From an uncultured Chitinophagales bacterium (GTDB lineage: Bacteria > Bacteroidota > Bacteroidia > Chitinophagales > UBA2359), in contig CALBCY010000146.1 of assembly GCA_937927195.1 (NCBI GenBank), positions 1-64,000 on the forward strand: a stretch of DNA of 64,000 nucleotides. Direction: 5' to 3'. Shown piece by piece: positions 8,688 to 17,355 of this stretch. The position numbers and the translations under genes were made by a program. Positions within the stretch are counted from its first letter, which is position 1. Each line of letters starts with the position of its first letter. Below the pieces are notes generated by a model, which did no database searches, was not told where the DNA came from, and saw nothing but the letters and a program-made list of their open reading frames with translations.

Positions 8688-10862
8688 TTATTTAACTTGC
8701 ATGTCTCTTTCAACATGACCGTCGATGATTAAATCGGGCTTTACCTTGTCAACGATTTCCTGATTATAATCGGTCCATATGTAGACTACTTTCTTAAAGT
8801 GAAGAGAGAAATAGGGCGTCAAAGCTTCCGTAAAAGAATCTCTAAATACTAGCAGCGTTAAATCATTATTGCAATGATTGTTTTGATGAATCGCTGTTTT
8901 AGGCGGAAACCCTTTGCTTGGCAAAGTTGTATATTCAGTTAACTTTTTTTGTTTGAGTGTAAAAGTTGGTCTTTTGTTTTTAAGAATGTCATGTTTAAGG
9001 CCCATTAAGCCTACCAAATCTCCAGGGAAAAACTTCGTTTCCCAGCTAATTTTAAAGTCTTTTAATTCTTTTGGTTTTACTTCAGGAAAGTCCTTAGAAA
9101 TTATTGAAAACAAATTGTTGTAAGCTATAAATGCGCCATAGGCATTCCAGTGTGTATCATTGCTGAAATAGATTAAATGATCTTTTTTTGCTGCCAACAG
9201 TTTGTCTCGGTGATCGATGATTTGAAAAGGTGGAACCATTGCATTGGCCTCTTGTATCAACTGATCTGTTTTTGAAATGGTATCAATAATGGCGTTGAGC
9301 ATTTTATCGGACATCATCTCCTTGTAAATACTGTGTTTGTTTGGATAAAAAGTCTTGTAATATTTGATGTTTTCGGATTCGTTTTTAATAAGTCGGTAGC
9401 GCCATTTTCTGCAAAGTTTTTCGACGGCTTTTGGACTATACAAACCTCTATTTGTGTAAAAGGTTTGCATTAATTTATTGTTCAGAAATAGCCAATCATC
9501 TTTTCCCCAAAGGGCTTGATTCGCATTGGTTGAAATTCCAAAAATGTAGTATTTCAAATTTTTACTCCATCGGATCATCTTGTCTCTAAATCCAAAGTGA
9601 TCATTGTAATAATTTTCATATTCCTGAAAATACTTTTTAGAAAGTTGAAAATCTGGTTTGACAGCAAGCTTCCTTTTTTCAGTACTTATTTTTTTTGCTT
9701 TGTAGGCAAATTCTGTATTTTCCTGAATGAAAGGAAGCAACAACATTGCACAGAAAATAATAGGGAACAACAGGAAGCCTTTAGACGGGATTAGAATTTT
9801 ACCAGTAAAAAACAAACCTAAAAAGATCAAAGAAAGTAGCAATGAAATAGCCAACTGAATAAAGCTGAATTTGTTCTGAGCTTTTGCAATCTGAGGGGAA
9901 ATCTTACTCTTGAAAATTTCTTCAAGTTTGAAATTATACAGACCAGGATCATATCGATTTTCAACTGTTTTAGTTGTCAATACCAGAGCACTATTTGTTA
10001 CCTTTTGTTTGCCTATAAATTCATTTGGATTGCTAATTTTTAACAGAGATTTTCCTTGGAATGTTTTGGACTCGGAATGGTCTTTTGAAAATTCTACATT
10101 TTGAATTTGTACTTTCTTTTGCGCTTTGTTTTTGCTAATGTCTATCCTGGCTATATCAAATTGAGCTGGAATGGTTACGACTGAAGTTTGAAACTCGGGT
10201 GAACCTTTTACAAATAGCGGTTTTGAATTTTTTTCAGAATACTTTCCTCCTATTTTTTTGTAAAATACTTGCAAAGTATCTTCCTTATCTATTTGGAAAT
10301 TGATGCTAAGTTTTGTTGGCTTTTTAAGTCCCAATATATCCTGTAAAGCAATGTTTTCGATATAGGGTTTGTATTTGCCATTTTTTTCCTGAACTAAGAA
10401 ATTGATCGCTCCGTCTTTAACTTCTGTTTTATTAACGAAATGGTTGAATTTGAATTTTTGTGAAATTTGTTCAGCATTGAATGAAACAGGTTTGACCTCC
10501 TTTGTGGACAAGCTGAAATCTTTAATTCTGACTTTCCCTTGTTTTTTGTTTAATCCAATGTCAAGGCGCATATGGCTGCTGCTAATTGGGAGCAAAACGG
10601 ATTCTGTTCTAAATTCGGAGCTACCTTTTACCTTTATGGTTTTAACTTTGGCATGACTAAACTCTTCGTTCGTTTCTCGGAAGAAAATTTGAAAAGTTTC
10701 ATCCTTATCTACTTGATAAGTAAAGTCAACCTTGATGTCATTCCTTTCAGTGTTAACAATTGAAGAATCACTTTTTGCTGATCCAATATTGGTAAACTTT
10801 AATATAGAGCAGCTCAAAGCGAAAATTAACAAGGCAATTATTATGGCATAAATATATTTCAC
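8688..10862 (-). CDS. AlgX/AlgJ-like SGNH-fold O-acetyltransferase with duplicated N-terminal module
   Basis: The C-terminal half (about 400-724) has the AlgX/AlgJ signatures: HFGFRDKMIRW, WGKDDWLFLNN, HWNAYGAF (catalytic His region) and FRDSFTEAL (catalytic Ser region). Such proteins O-acetylate exported polysaccharide on the periplasmic side. The N-terminal half holds two related beta-rich modules (about 45-125 and 175-270; DKDETFQIFF and DKEDTLQVFY), probably sugar-binding, then a hydrophobic segment at about 333-385. The start is GTG at 10862; the nearby ATG is out of frame. It follows the MBOAT gene by 11 bp, so the two form one operon. Confidence 0.8.
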   Translation of the reverse strand: MKYIYAIIIALLIFALSCSILKFTNIGSAKSDSSIVNTERNDIKVDFTYQVDKDETFQIFFRETNEEFSHAKVKTIKVKGSSEFRTESVLLPISSSHMRLDIGLNKKQGKVRIKDFSLSTKEVKPVSFNAEQISQKFKFNHFVNKTEVKDGAINFLVQEKNGKYKPYIENIALQDILGLKKPTKLSINFQIDKEDTLQVFYKKIGGKYSEKNSKPLFVKGSPEFQTSVVTIPAQFDIARIDISKNKAQKKVQIQNVEFSKDHSESKTFQGKSLLKISNPNEFIGKQKVTNSALVLTTKTVENRYDPGLYNFKLEEIFKSKISPQIAKAQNKFSFIQLAISLLLSLIFLGLFFTGKILIPSKGFLLFPIIFCAMLLLPFIQENTEFAYKAKKISTEKRKLAVKPDFQLSKKYFQEYENYYNDHFGFRDKMIRWSKNLKYYIFGISTNANQALWGKDDWLFLNNKLMQTFYTNRGLYSPKAVEKLCRKWRYRLIKNESENIKYYKTFYPNKHSIYKEMMSDKMLNAIIDTISKTDQLIQEANAMVPPFQIIDHRDKLLAAKKDHLIYFSNDTHWNAYGAFIAYNNLFSIISKDFPEVKPKELKDFKISWETKFFPGDLVGLMGLKHDILKNKRPTFTLKQKKLTEYTTLPSKGFPPKTAIHQNNHCNNDLTLLVFRDSFTEALTPYFSLHFKKVVYIWTDYNQEIVDKVKPDLIIDGHVERDMQVK

Positions 10863-10873
10863 ATTTAATTCTT

Positions 10874-12280
10874 TTAAAATCTAAAATAGATAAATGGATT
10901 GTAGCTGCTTCCCGCCAATTCCAAAATGGTTAAGAAAAATAGTGTTAAATAAAATGCATAAGCCAGAATTGATGCAGGCCCCATTTTAGGTAAATATTTA
11001 TTGATAAAATCACCAATGATGGTTCTGATCGGTGTGGCGAAAATTAAACCAAGAATCAAAATGAAAATGGTATAGTTGTTAAATGAAACCAAGGGTAAGG
11101 CATCTGTTCCAGATTGAATCCCAAACATCGTTCCAACATAATTTAATCCATAAGTCAATGTTTCTGCCCTGAAGAAAACCCAACCAATTAGTACGACCAA
11201 TATCACATAAAAGTGAGCCAAAAAAACAGGCAGTTTATCAAGGATTTTTTTTAATCCAAGTCTTTCAACAATGAGGAATGCGCCGTGATAGGCTCCCCAG
11301 AAAACGAAGTTCCAACTGGCACCATGCCATAAGCCGGTTACTAAAAAAACGATGCTTAAATTCTTGTAAGTATTGAAGCTTCCACCGCGACTTCCACCCA
11401 AAGGAATGTATAGATAATCTTTGAACCAGGAAGAGAGCGAAATGTGCCATCTCCTCCAAAATTCTTGAATGCTTTTGGAAATATAAGGGTAATTGAAATT
11501 TTCTTTAAAGTTAAAACCGAACATCTTTCCAAGGCCAATGGCCATGTCTGAATAACCGGAAAAATCAAAATAGATTTGTAATGCATAACAGACGATTCCC
11601 AACCAAGCTACTGGAGTAGAAATGTCATTGGCTCCAAGGGCGAATGTTTTATCTGCTATCAATGCCATATTATTGGCGATGAAAACCTTTTTTGCTAAGC
11701 CTCTGATAAAACGAATTACGCCCTCCGCAAAAAGCTCACTTGATAAGACTCTGTTTTTGATTTGATCAGCAATGTCTGCGTATCTAACAATTGGACCAGC
11801 AATCAATTGAGGGAATAGTGAAATGTACAATCCCAGATGAAAGGGATTTTTTTGAGGTTCAGTTTCTTGCCTATAAACATCGACCAGATAAGATATACTT
11901 TGAAAAGTAAAAAAGGAAATACCAATTGGAAGCAAAATCTCCTTATTTGGAAAACCTTCAAATAGACCTGCACTTTGAATATTGTCGAAAAGAAAATTAA
12001 AATATTTATAATAAAATAAAAAAGCGAGGTTGATTCCAATGCCAACGAATAGTGCAATTTTAGATTTGGAATTTTTGTTTTCTCCTATTAATAAGCCAAC
12101 ACCGTAATTGATGAGGATAGAGGCAATCATTAAGAGCACCAATTGTCCTTCGCCCCAGGCATAAAAGAATAAACTACAAACTAATAAAAGTAAGTTTCTC
12201 AGTTTATTCCCTAGTACATAATACAATATTAGAACCAGTGGAAGGAATAGAAATAGGAATACGAATGAGCTAAATACCAT
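10874..12280 (-). CDS. MBOAT-family O-acyltransferase, AlgI-like
   Basis: This 468-residue integral membrane protein has many hydrophobic segments and the MBOAT signatures: FQSISYLVDVYR, YFDFSGYSDMAIG, FWRRWHISLSSWFKDYLYIPLGG and the active-site TGLWHGASWNF. AlgI-type proteins move acetyl groups across the inner membrane for polysaccharide O-acetylation. The AlgX-like partner follows directly, so this pair probably acetylates an exopolysaccharide. No polymer synthesis genes are nearby, so the glycan is unknown. DltB-type function is less likely because no Dlt partners are present. Confidence 0.9.
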   Translation of the reverse strand: MVFSSFVFLFLFLPLVLILYYVLGNKLRNLLLLVCSLFFYAWGEGQLVLLMIASILINYGVGLLIGENKNSKSKIALFVGIGINLAFLFYYKYFNFLFDNIQSAGLFEGFPNKEILLPIGISFFTFQSISYLVDVYRQETEPQKNPFHLGLYISLFPQLIAGPIVRYADIADQIKNRVLSSELFAEGVIRFIRGLAKKVFIANNMALIADKTFALGANDISTPVAWLGIVCYALQIYFDFSGYSDMAIGLGKMFGFNFKENFNYPYISKSIQEFWRRWHISLSSWFKDYLYIPLGGSRGGSFNTYKNLSIVFLVTGLWHGASWNFVFWGAYHGAFLIVERLGLKKILDKLPVFLAHFYVILVVLIGWVFFRAETLTYGLNYVGTMFGIQSGTDALPLVSFNNYTIFILILGLIFATPIRTIIGDFINKYLPKMGPASILAYAFYLTLFFLTILELAGSSYNPFIYFRF

Positions 12281-12583
12281 AATTGCCTTTTATGAAATTT
12301 GGGTTTTCGCCATTGAAAAATACCCCAGTGGCTGGCTCATATAATTCTTTGTACAAAAAAAAGAACTAAGCATTGTTGTCCGATCCATTATCAAATTATG
12401 ATATTGTAAGATTTGTGCTTGTGAATGATCCCAAAGCAGGGCAAATATAATACTATATGGAATGAGTATTGATACATACCATCAAATATTAATTCTTCTG
12501 ATTTAATTTCATCAAAAGTGAGTTGAGCATCCTGCTTTCGTTTAGCCCAGCCCAAATTGGGTCTGACTATTCTTTATTTATCA

Positions 12584-12655
12584 GAAATGAAAACGGAAAT
12601 AAAAACGGAAATGAAAACGGAAATGAAAACGGAAACAAAAACGGAAACAAAAAAT
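12584..12655. repeat. Six 12-bp direct repeats
   Basis: Six consecutive 12-bp units of the form GAAATGAAAACG run with no length change; units vary only at the fifth and sixth base and in the last copy. The final unit fuses into the left arm of the marC terminator. Confidence 0.85.
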
Positions 12656-12688
12656 CCCCCAATCACTGAAAGTCATTGGGGGATTTTT
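12650..12688 (-). terminator. Intrinsic terminator of marC
   Basis: Arms at 12650-12663 (AAAAATCCCCCAAT) and 12675-12688 are perfect complements with an 11-base loop. The A/T ends give a U-run in either direction, so it could work both ways. It sits 28 bp after the marC stop codon. Confidence 0.85.
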
Positions 12689-12716
12689 GCATTTCGAACT
12701 TTTTTATGAAATGGAA

Positions 12717-13286
12717 TCAAAGGAACAAATTGGTCTTGAAAAGCTTAATAGCGATTGACAACAATACAATTCCAAATATCCTTCTTAAAATATCTATCCC
12801 GCCAGAACCAAGCTTCCTTTCAAGATAAGGTACAGACCTCAAAACAAAATAGACCAAAATAAGATTCAGGAATATACCTAAGGCAATGGTCATTTGACTG
12901 TATTCTGCTTTAAGTGACAATATAGTCGTCAAAGTACCTGCTCCAGCAATTAGCGGAAAGGCGATTGGCACAATCGAGGCATTGGATGGATTGGCATCAT
13001 CAGATTTCATCAAACTGATGCCCAAAATCATCTCCAATGCAATGATAAAAATAACGATCGAACCCGCAACCGCAAAGGAGGGGATATCGATTCCAATAAT
13101 TTTTAACAGGCTTTCACCAATCAAAAGAAACAACAACATTATAATGCCTGCTGTATAGGTAGCTTTTGCAGTATGAATTTGGCCGACTTTGGATTTAATA
13201 TCCACTAATACTGGGATTGATCCAAGAATATCGATTACTGCAAACAAAATCAAACTTACGCTTAAAATCTCTTTAAAAAACAACAT
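12717..13286 (-). CDS. MarC family integral membrane protein
   Basis: A 189-residue protein with six hydrophobic segments and the family signature FAVIDILGSIPVLV near the N-terminus, followed by AGAGTLTTIL in the second half. MarC/UPF0056 proteins sit in the inner membrane; their transport role is not settled, and the earlier link to multiple antibiotic resistance was not upheld. A TTG two codons upstream is also in frame, but the ATG at 13286 is the natural start. It ends in a strong terminator. Confidence 0.88.
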   Translation of the reverse strand: MLFFKEILSVSLILFAVIDILGSIPVLVDIKSKVGQIHTAKATYTAGIIMLLFLLIGESLLKIIGIDIPSFAVAGSIVIFIIALEMILGISLMKSDDANPSNASIVPIAFPLIAGAGTLTTILSLKAEYSQMTIALGIFLNLILVYFVLRSVPYLERKLGSGGIDILRRIFGIVLLSIAIKLFKTNLFL

Positions 13287-13632
13287 ACTCAACTGATTTT
13301 AATCGCGGTTTGTGGTTTTCTTAGCCAATACAATTTAGGCTTTTAAAGAATTCCAATTTTTCCGCTTGGTTAAATTAAACAAATAGGTGGCTCGGTATTC
13401 CCAAGCAGCAATACCATAATCAAACAGTTGAAACCATAATTGAACTCAATTAAAGATTTTACCAACAAATTGATAGGCGATATAAACTTTCATCATTACT
13501 ATTAATCTGAAGATTAAGTTCCGTTTAAATCGAATAGTTTTAGAAATATTAATTTTGTGGCTTTTATGCATGGCCTAAAGGCTTAATTGCCTCATTTCTT
13601 TTATTATCTTAGCACTTGAAAATGAAGGTAAA
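13287..13632. other. Gene-free spacer, 346 bp
   Basis: Divergent promoter region between marC and a secreted protein gene. It is AT-rich, with no open frame, RNA gene or repeat array that I can support. Confidence 0.5.
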
Positions 13633-14664
13633 ATGACCAAGTATTCCTGTTTTATAATTTATTTGATTCTTTTAGGGCTTTCTGAAGCTTTATTTGCACA
13701 AAGTGGTATAAGTTTCAAATTTCATCAAGGAGAAGCAATCCTTAAAACGGATCTGCTGATTGATGGCGAATTCAAATATCAATATTCTAAAAATGATCTC
13801 CCGTTTTTTCTTGTGAAAGACAATGAAGTAAAGGGAGTCAAACGGATATCGGTTCCCATGTTTCGCAAATTGACCTTAGTTGGCGCAGAACGTGGGGTTT
13901 CTTCTCGAAAGGATACGACCATCTTCGTTTGGGTCGATCAGTTTGACGACCTACTAAGGGTTGTAAGGGAGGGGAAAGTAATGATTTATGACAATTCTAA
14001 AATCATTGACGAAGAACATAAAGAGCTGGAATCTTACCTCATGATCGGTGAAAGACAAAATTTTGGTATAAAAACTGTAAAAAAACTATCTGATCTCGAG
14101 TCTATTTTAGCAGACGAGCCCTATTTTATTAAATCAGCCAAAGCAACTGGAAAGTATGAAAGTCGCGACTTTAGGGTAATCATGTATTTGGTAGATCTGT
14201 TCAATGATTCAGATCCAATGAGAAATTTAAAATGGAAGAGTGCTGAGATCAAAACCAAAGGTGGTAAGTATTTAAAAGGGCAAGCATACCTGCAGCCACT
14301 TGATTTGAGAAACGAATACAACACTGACAAATTTGCTTATGTTCACTATTATGACAACAATGGCTTTCAAATTTTTCGAAACGACGAGCTTGAATACGTC
14401 AAAATAGAAGGAACAGTTAATTCAACGGGATATTACGGACTGACAAATAAGTTCTTTTTTGGCATGAATTGGACACATGAGGGCGATGAATACCTCATAA
14501 CTCGTAAAATAGTTAACAGAAATAACTATTTCTATTACAACAGAAATATCAATCCGCAGGATTTTATCGTTCTAAGGAAAGTTTCAGGAACATTTATGAG
14601 ACCTGACAACGAACCAGAACTGCGACAAACGTATTTTAGTCAAAATCCTATCGGATCTGAGTAG
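13633..14664 (+). CDS. Secreted protein of unknown function
   Basis: I do not recognise a family for this 343-residue protein. It has a clear signal peptide (YSCFIIYLILLGLSEALFAQ, cleavage after about residue 23). The mature part is mixed charged and aromatic, with no transmembrane segments and no Cys-rich motif. The C-terminal third is rich in Tyr, Asn and Phe (YYNRNINPQDF). It is probably periplasmic or outer-surface. A repeat-bearing spacer follows it. Confidence 0.7.
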   Translation: MTKYSCFIIYLILLGLSEALFAQSGISFKFHQGEAILKTDLLIDGEFKYQYSKNDLPFFLVKDNEVKGVKRISVPMFRKLTLVGAERGVSSRKDTTIFVWVDQFDDLLRVVREGKVMIYDNSKIIDEEHKELESYLMIGERQNFGIKTVKKLSDLESILADEPYFIKSAKATGKYESRDFRVIMYLVDLFNDSDPMRNLKWKSAEIKTKGGKYLKGQAYLQPLDLRNEYNTDKFAYVHYYDNNGFQIFRNDELEYVKIEGTVNSTGYYGLTNKFFFGMNWTHEGDEYLITRKIVNRNNYFYYNRNINPQDFIVLRKVSGTFMRPDNEPELRQTYFSQNPIGSE

Positions 14665-14714
14665 AGCTGTATTGAAAGCGTTTTATACTGGACAAATCGA
14701 TTCTGCATTGTTTA

Positions 14715-14771
14715 GAAATACGGCTTGAAATACGGCTTGAAAGAAGGGTGAAAGACGGGGTGAAAGAGGGT
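14715..14771. repeat. Degenerate repeats of 10-12 bp
   Basis: Two exact copies of GAAATACGGCTT (14715-14738) are followed by three decayed units beginning GAAAG and ending GGGT, 10 to 12 bp long. The tract looks like an old array growing at one end and decaying at the other. Confidence 0.7.
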
Positions 14772-14820
14772 GAATGGTGCCGTTTAAGGGACTCATTGGA
14801 AGGTTTGCATGTGGCTTTGT

Positions 14821-14844
14821 TTTGATTATTTGTTTGATTATTTG
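14821..14844. repeat. Exact 12-bp tandem duplication
   Basis: TTTGATTATTTG occurs twice in direct succession. The lack of any mismatch suggests a recent duplication. It is unrelated in sequence to the array 50 bp upstream. Confidence 0.8.
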
Positions 14845-14989
14845 CTTGAAATTAAACCAAGTAAATTGGTATCTAATAGGTATTTTGTATAATATTTTTT
14901 TTGAATGGATAAAATTGGGCAAGATTATTGATCTTAACCCTTTTGTCTAATGAATTGAATGAAATTATTGATAATAAAAATAATGATTT

Positions 14990-15796
14990 ATGCGCTATCC
15001 CCTTTTTGTTTTAATGTTTGTCACCTTGTTTTTTTGTGCTCCTGAACTTTTAGCAGCACAGTGCGGCCATGGACCCGATAGGCCTTGTACAAGAACATGT
15101 GTTCGCAATGGAGCGAGTCCTTCTAAAATAAAATCAGAAGGTAAATCGAAGTTGAATTTAGGGAAGAAAAAATCAAATTCTAGCCAAAGTGGCAAAAGGC
15201 ATCGTGGAGGCAGTGGTTTTGGTGCTGGTAATCACGAAACAGTCAGTCTTTTCGCCAATTGGGGCATTATTGAGCACAATCAGTCATTGTTAAATTATGA
15301 CGACAACTACGAATTGACTGGCTCAACGAATATTAGCTTGAATTTGAGGTTTTTAAATCACAATGATTGGGCTTTTAGAATCGGAGTTGGAATGTCAGAC
15401 ATTGATTATAAACTGTCTGGTCCTGGTGCTTCGTCTATCAGTATAAACAATGGAACCCGAAAAGACTATATCATATTCCTAGGGCTTGAAAAACACATTC
15501 ACTTTTTACCTTCTTTGGATATTTACCCTGGAATTTTTATTCCATTTAATATTGTCGGAAATGACATTTTGAATGATGGATTTACCGTTTATCCAAATGA
15601 TGGAGTTGATACTGGAATTGGAGCCTTATTGGGAGCCAATGTTAGCTTCATGCGCTTCTTGCGCTTTGGTGTAGAGGGAAGTGTTACCTATAAAACATTC
15701 AAACAGCAAGTTTCTGCGGCTTTAGATCCAGATGGAGAGCTTGGCTTAAAAGATATGCAATATCGTCTTGACATGGTCTTAGGAGTTGCTTTTTAA
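14990..15796 (+). CDS. Probable outer-membrane beta-barrel protein
   Basis: The 268-residue protein has a signal peptide (YPLFVLMFVTLFFCAPELLAA) and then a short Cys-containing segment (CGHGPDRPCTRTC). A strongly basic, Ser/Lys/Gly-rich linker follows (about 45-80: KLNLGKKKSNSSQSGKRHRG). The rest is beta-rich, with alternating strand patterns such as NISLNLRFLNHNDWAFRIGVG, ending in a hydrophobic strand terminating in Phe (MVLGVAF), as in outer-membrane barrels. Function is unknown; the basic linker is unusual. Confidence 0.6.
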   Translation: MRYPLFVLMFVTLFFCAPELLAAQCGHGPDRPCTRTCVRNGASPSKIKSEGKSKLNLGKKKSNSSQSGKRHRGGSGFGAGNHETVSLFANWGIIEHNQSLLNYDDNYELTGSTNISLNLRFLNHNDWAFRIGVGMSDIDYKLSGPGASSISINNGTRKDYIIFLGLEKHIHFLPSLDIYPGIFIPFNIVGNDILNDGFTVYPNDGVDTGIGALLGANVSFMRFLRFGVEGSVTYKTFKQQVSAALDPDGELGLKDMQYRLDMVLGVAF

Positions 15797-15922
15797 GGTC
15801 AAACTTTTGATTTAGATAAATGTTTGTGTTTTGATGGCCTGGTTCTAATTGTATGTTTAGATGTTTAAAAGTTTAGATTTTTACTTAGCCCAAAGGCCCA
15901 AAGCTTTGTCGACCTCAGGGAG

Positions 15923-16003
15923 AAAACCAAAAGTTTAAAAAACCAAAAGTTCAAAAGTCTAAAAACCAAAAGTCTAAAAAGCCAAAAGTCGAAAAGTCCA
16001 AAA
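15923..16003. repeat. Degenerate repeat tract running into the Sua5 start codon
   Basis: Units of about 15 bp built on CCAAAAGTCTAAAAA repeat four to five times, with shorter fragments between. The tract ends 2 bp before the TTG start of the downstream gene. It is open in that gene's frame and would encode a Lys-rich string (KPKVQKSKNQKSKK), but no start codon precedes it. Confidence 0.75.
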
Positions 16004-16005
16004 AA

Positions 16006-16572
16006 TTGAAAAACGAAATTAAAAATGCATCCCTCTGTTTGTTAAACGGAGGGATTTTTCTATATCCCACAGATACCATTTGGGGACTTGGTTGTTTGGC
16101 CACTAATGAACAAGCCATTGAAAAAATTCGAATGGCCAAAGAGCGGGTTCCAGAAAAATCATTCATCATTTTAGTGGAATCGATGGAGCGGCTAAAGAAT
16201 TATGTGGATAAAATTTCACCCAAACAAAAAGACTTCCTGCTTCAATCTGAAAGGCCAACGACAGTTATATTTCAGAAAGTAAAAAATCTTCCCAGTGCTT
16301 TATTGGCGAAGGATGGCAGCTTGGGAATCAGAATGGTTCGAATGGATTTTTGTGAAAAATTAATTTCTCAGATCAATGGTCCTTTGGTTTCTACTTCTGC
16401 AAATATTTCAGGAGAAGCAAGTCCAGCTGCATTTGGTGAAATTTCGGAAAAACTAAAAGACAGAGTCGATTTTGTAGTCAATCCTGCTTTGTTTGAGGAA
16501 AAATCAAACGCAAAAGCATCGAGAATTGTGAAATTCAATGAAATGGGGGGAATCGAAATAATTAGGGATTAA
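16006..16572 (+). CDS. Sua5/YciO/YrdC family protein, threonylcarbamoyl-AMP synthase-like
   Basis: This family makes threonylcarbamoyl-AMP from Thr, bicarbonate and ATP, the first step of the t6A37 tRNA modification. The conserved YPTDTIWGLGC is at residues 20-30; PEKSFIILV, RPTTVIFQ and STSANISGE follow in family order. Length (188) fits the short YrdC form. The start is TTG at 16006: no ATG or GTG exists between the upstream stop at 15886 and the conserved region. A repeat tract fills the ribosome-site position. Its stop overlaps the convergent TPR gene by 4 bp. TsaC versus YciO-type function is not settled. Confidence 0.88.
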   Translation: MKNEIKNASLCLLNGGIFLYPTDTIWGLGCLATNEQAIEKIRMAKERVPEKSFIILVESMERLKNYVDKISPKQKDFLLQSERPTTVIFQKVKNLPSALLAKDGSLGIRMVRMDFCEKLISQINGPLVSTSANISGEASPAAFGEISEKLKDRVDFVVNPALFEEKSNAKASRIVKFNEMGGIEIIRD

Positions 16573-17183
16573 GCGGTAAGGATCAAACCACAAATCACTA
16601 AAAAGATAATAAAAAAGACAGCGATTTTTCCTACCGAAACAACACCTCCAAAAAAGATCATTACTGCTAAAAGCACTGCAACAAACAATAGATTTCTCGT
16701 CAAAGAACCTTTTGAAAATCGTTTTTGAGCTTTGTTGATTACTTTGGCTTTGCGGCCACCTTTTTCCAATTCGGTTATTATTTTATAGGCATGCTGATTT
16801 TGAGAATTCAACCTTAAACATCTTCTTGAAATTGCAATTGCCTTTTCTTTGTATTCGGCTTTGCCAGTATCATAGAATAATTCCTGATTGGCGGCTGCCA
16901 TCATGGTAATGCTGGATTCATGAAATGGTTTTAATGCTATGGCCTGTTCATATTCGTCCGTTGCAGACTTCCAATTTCCATGACGCATAAAACCCATCCC
17001 TCGCTCGTAATGACCTGTGAATTCATTCTCAATAATGGCCAATTCACGATCGTCCAGTTGAAGTTCCTTTCTTAAGGAATCAATGTCTTCCTGCTTAACC
17101 ACATCATTGTTTTGCGCTTCTTGAATGAGCAAAACCTTTTTTACATACTTTTCAATGATTTCTTCTGAAGGATCTTCTGCCAT
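16569..17183 (-). CDS. TPR protein with C-terminal membrane anchor
   Basis: The 204-residue protein has TPR-like helices at about 55-140; the clearest unit is HYERGMGFMRHGNWKSATDE. A basic stretch follows, and then two hydrophobic segments at the C-terminus (about 160-203: LLFVAVLLAVMIFFGG and IAVFFIIFLVICGLIL). The layout suggests a cytoplasmic protein-binding domain anchored in the inner membrane by its tail. The specific role is unknown. Its 3' end overlaps the convergent Sua5-like gene. Confidence 0.7.
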   Translation of the reverse strand: MAEDPSEEIIEKYVKKVLLIQEAQNNDVVKQEDIDSLRKELQLDDRELAIIENEFTGHYERGMGFMRHGNWKSATDEYEQAIALKPFHESSITMMAAANQELFYDTGKAEYKEKAIAISRRCLRLNSQNQHAYKIITELEKGGRKAKVINKAQKRFSKGSLTRNLLFVAVLLAVMIFFGGVVSVGKIAVFFIIFLVICGLILTA

Positions 17184-17355
17184 ATTTAATTGGTCGTTTG
17201 TTTTATTTATGCTGCTAATGAATGCTTAGAATTTAATTTGGGGTTCCAGAGAATTAAAAGCAAATCTGAAATCACTCATTAATAATCTAATATCTATTAA
17301 TACAACGTAAAATAAAAGCCATAGAGTTTCATTTTTAGCGAATTTTTACCACTTT

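Larger units (their letters stand above)
12281..12716. other. Gene-free spacer, 436 bp, between marC and the MBOAT gene
   Basis: It holds a 12-bp repeat array (12584-12655) and a strong terminator (12650-12688). The rest, from about 12281 to 12580, must carry the promoter of the acetylation operon, but I see no clear box. No open frame is convincing. Confidence 0.55.
14665..14989. other. Gene-free spacer with two repeat tracts, 325 bp
   Basis: The spacer holds a degenerate repeat tract (14715-14771) and an exact 12-bp x2 duplication (14821-14844). No gene or RNA is visible. The remainder is AT-rich and should carry the promoter of the next gene. Confidence 0.55.
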
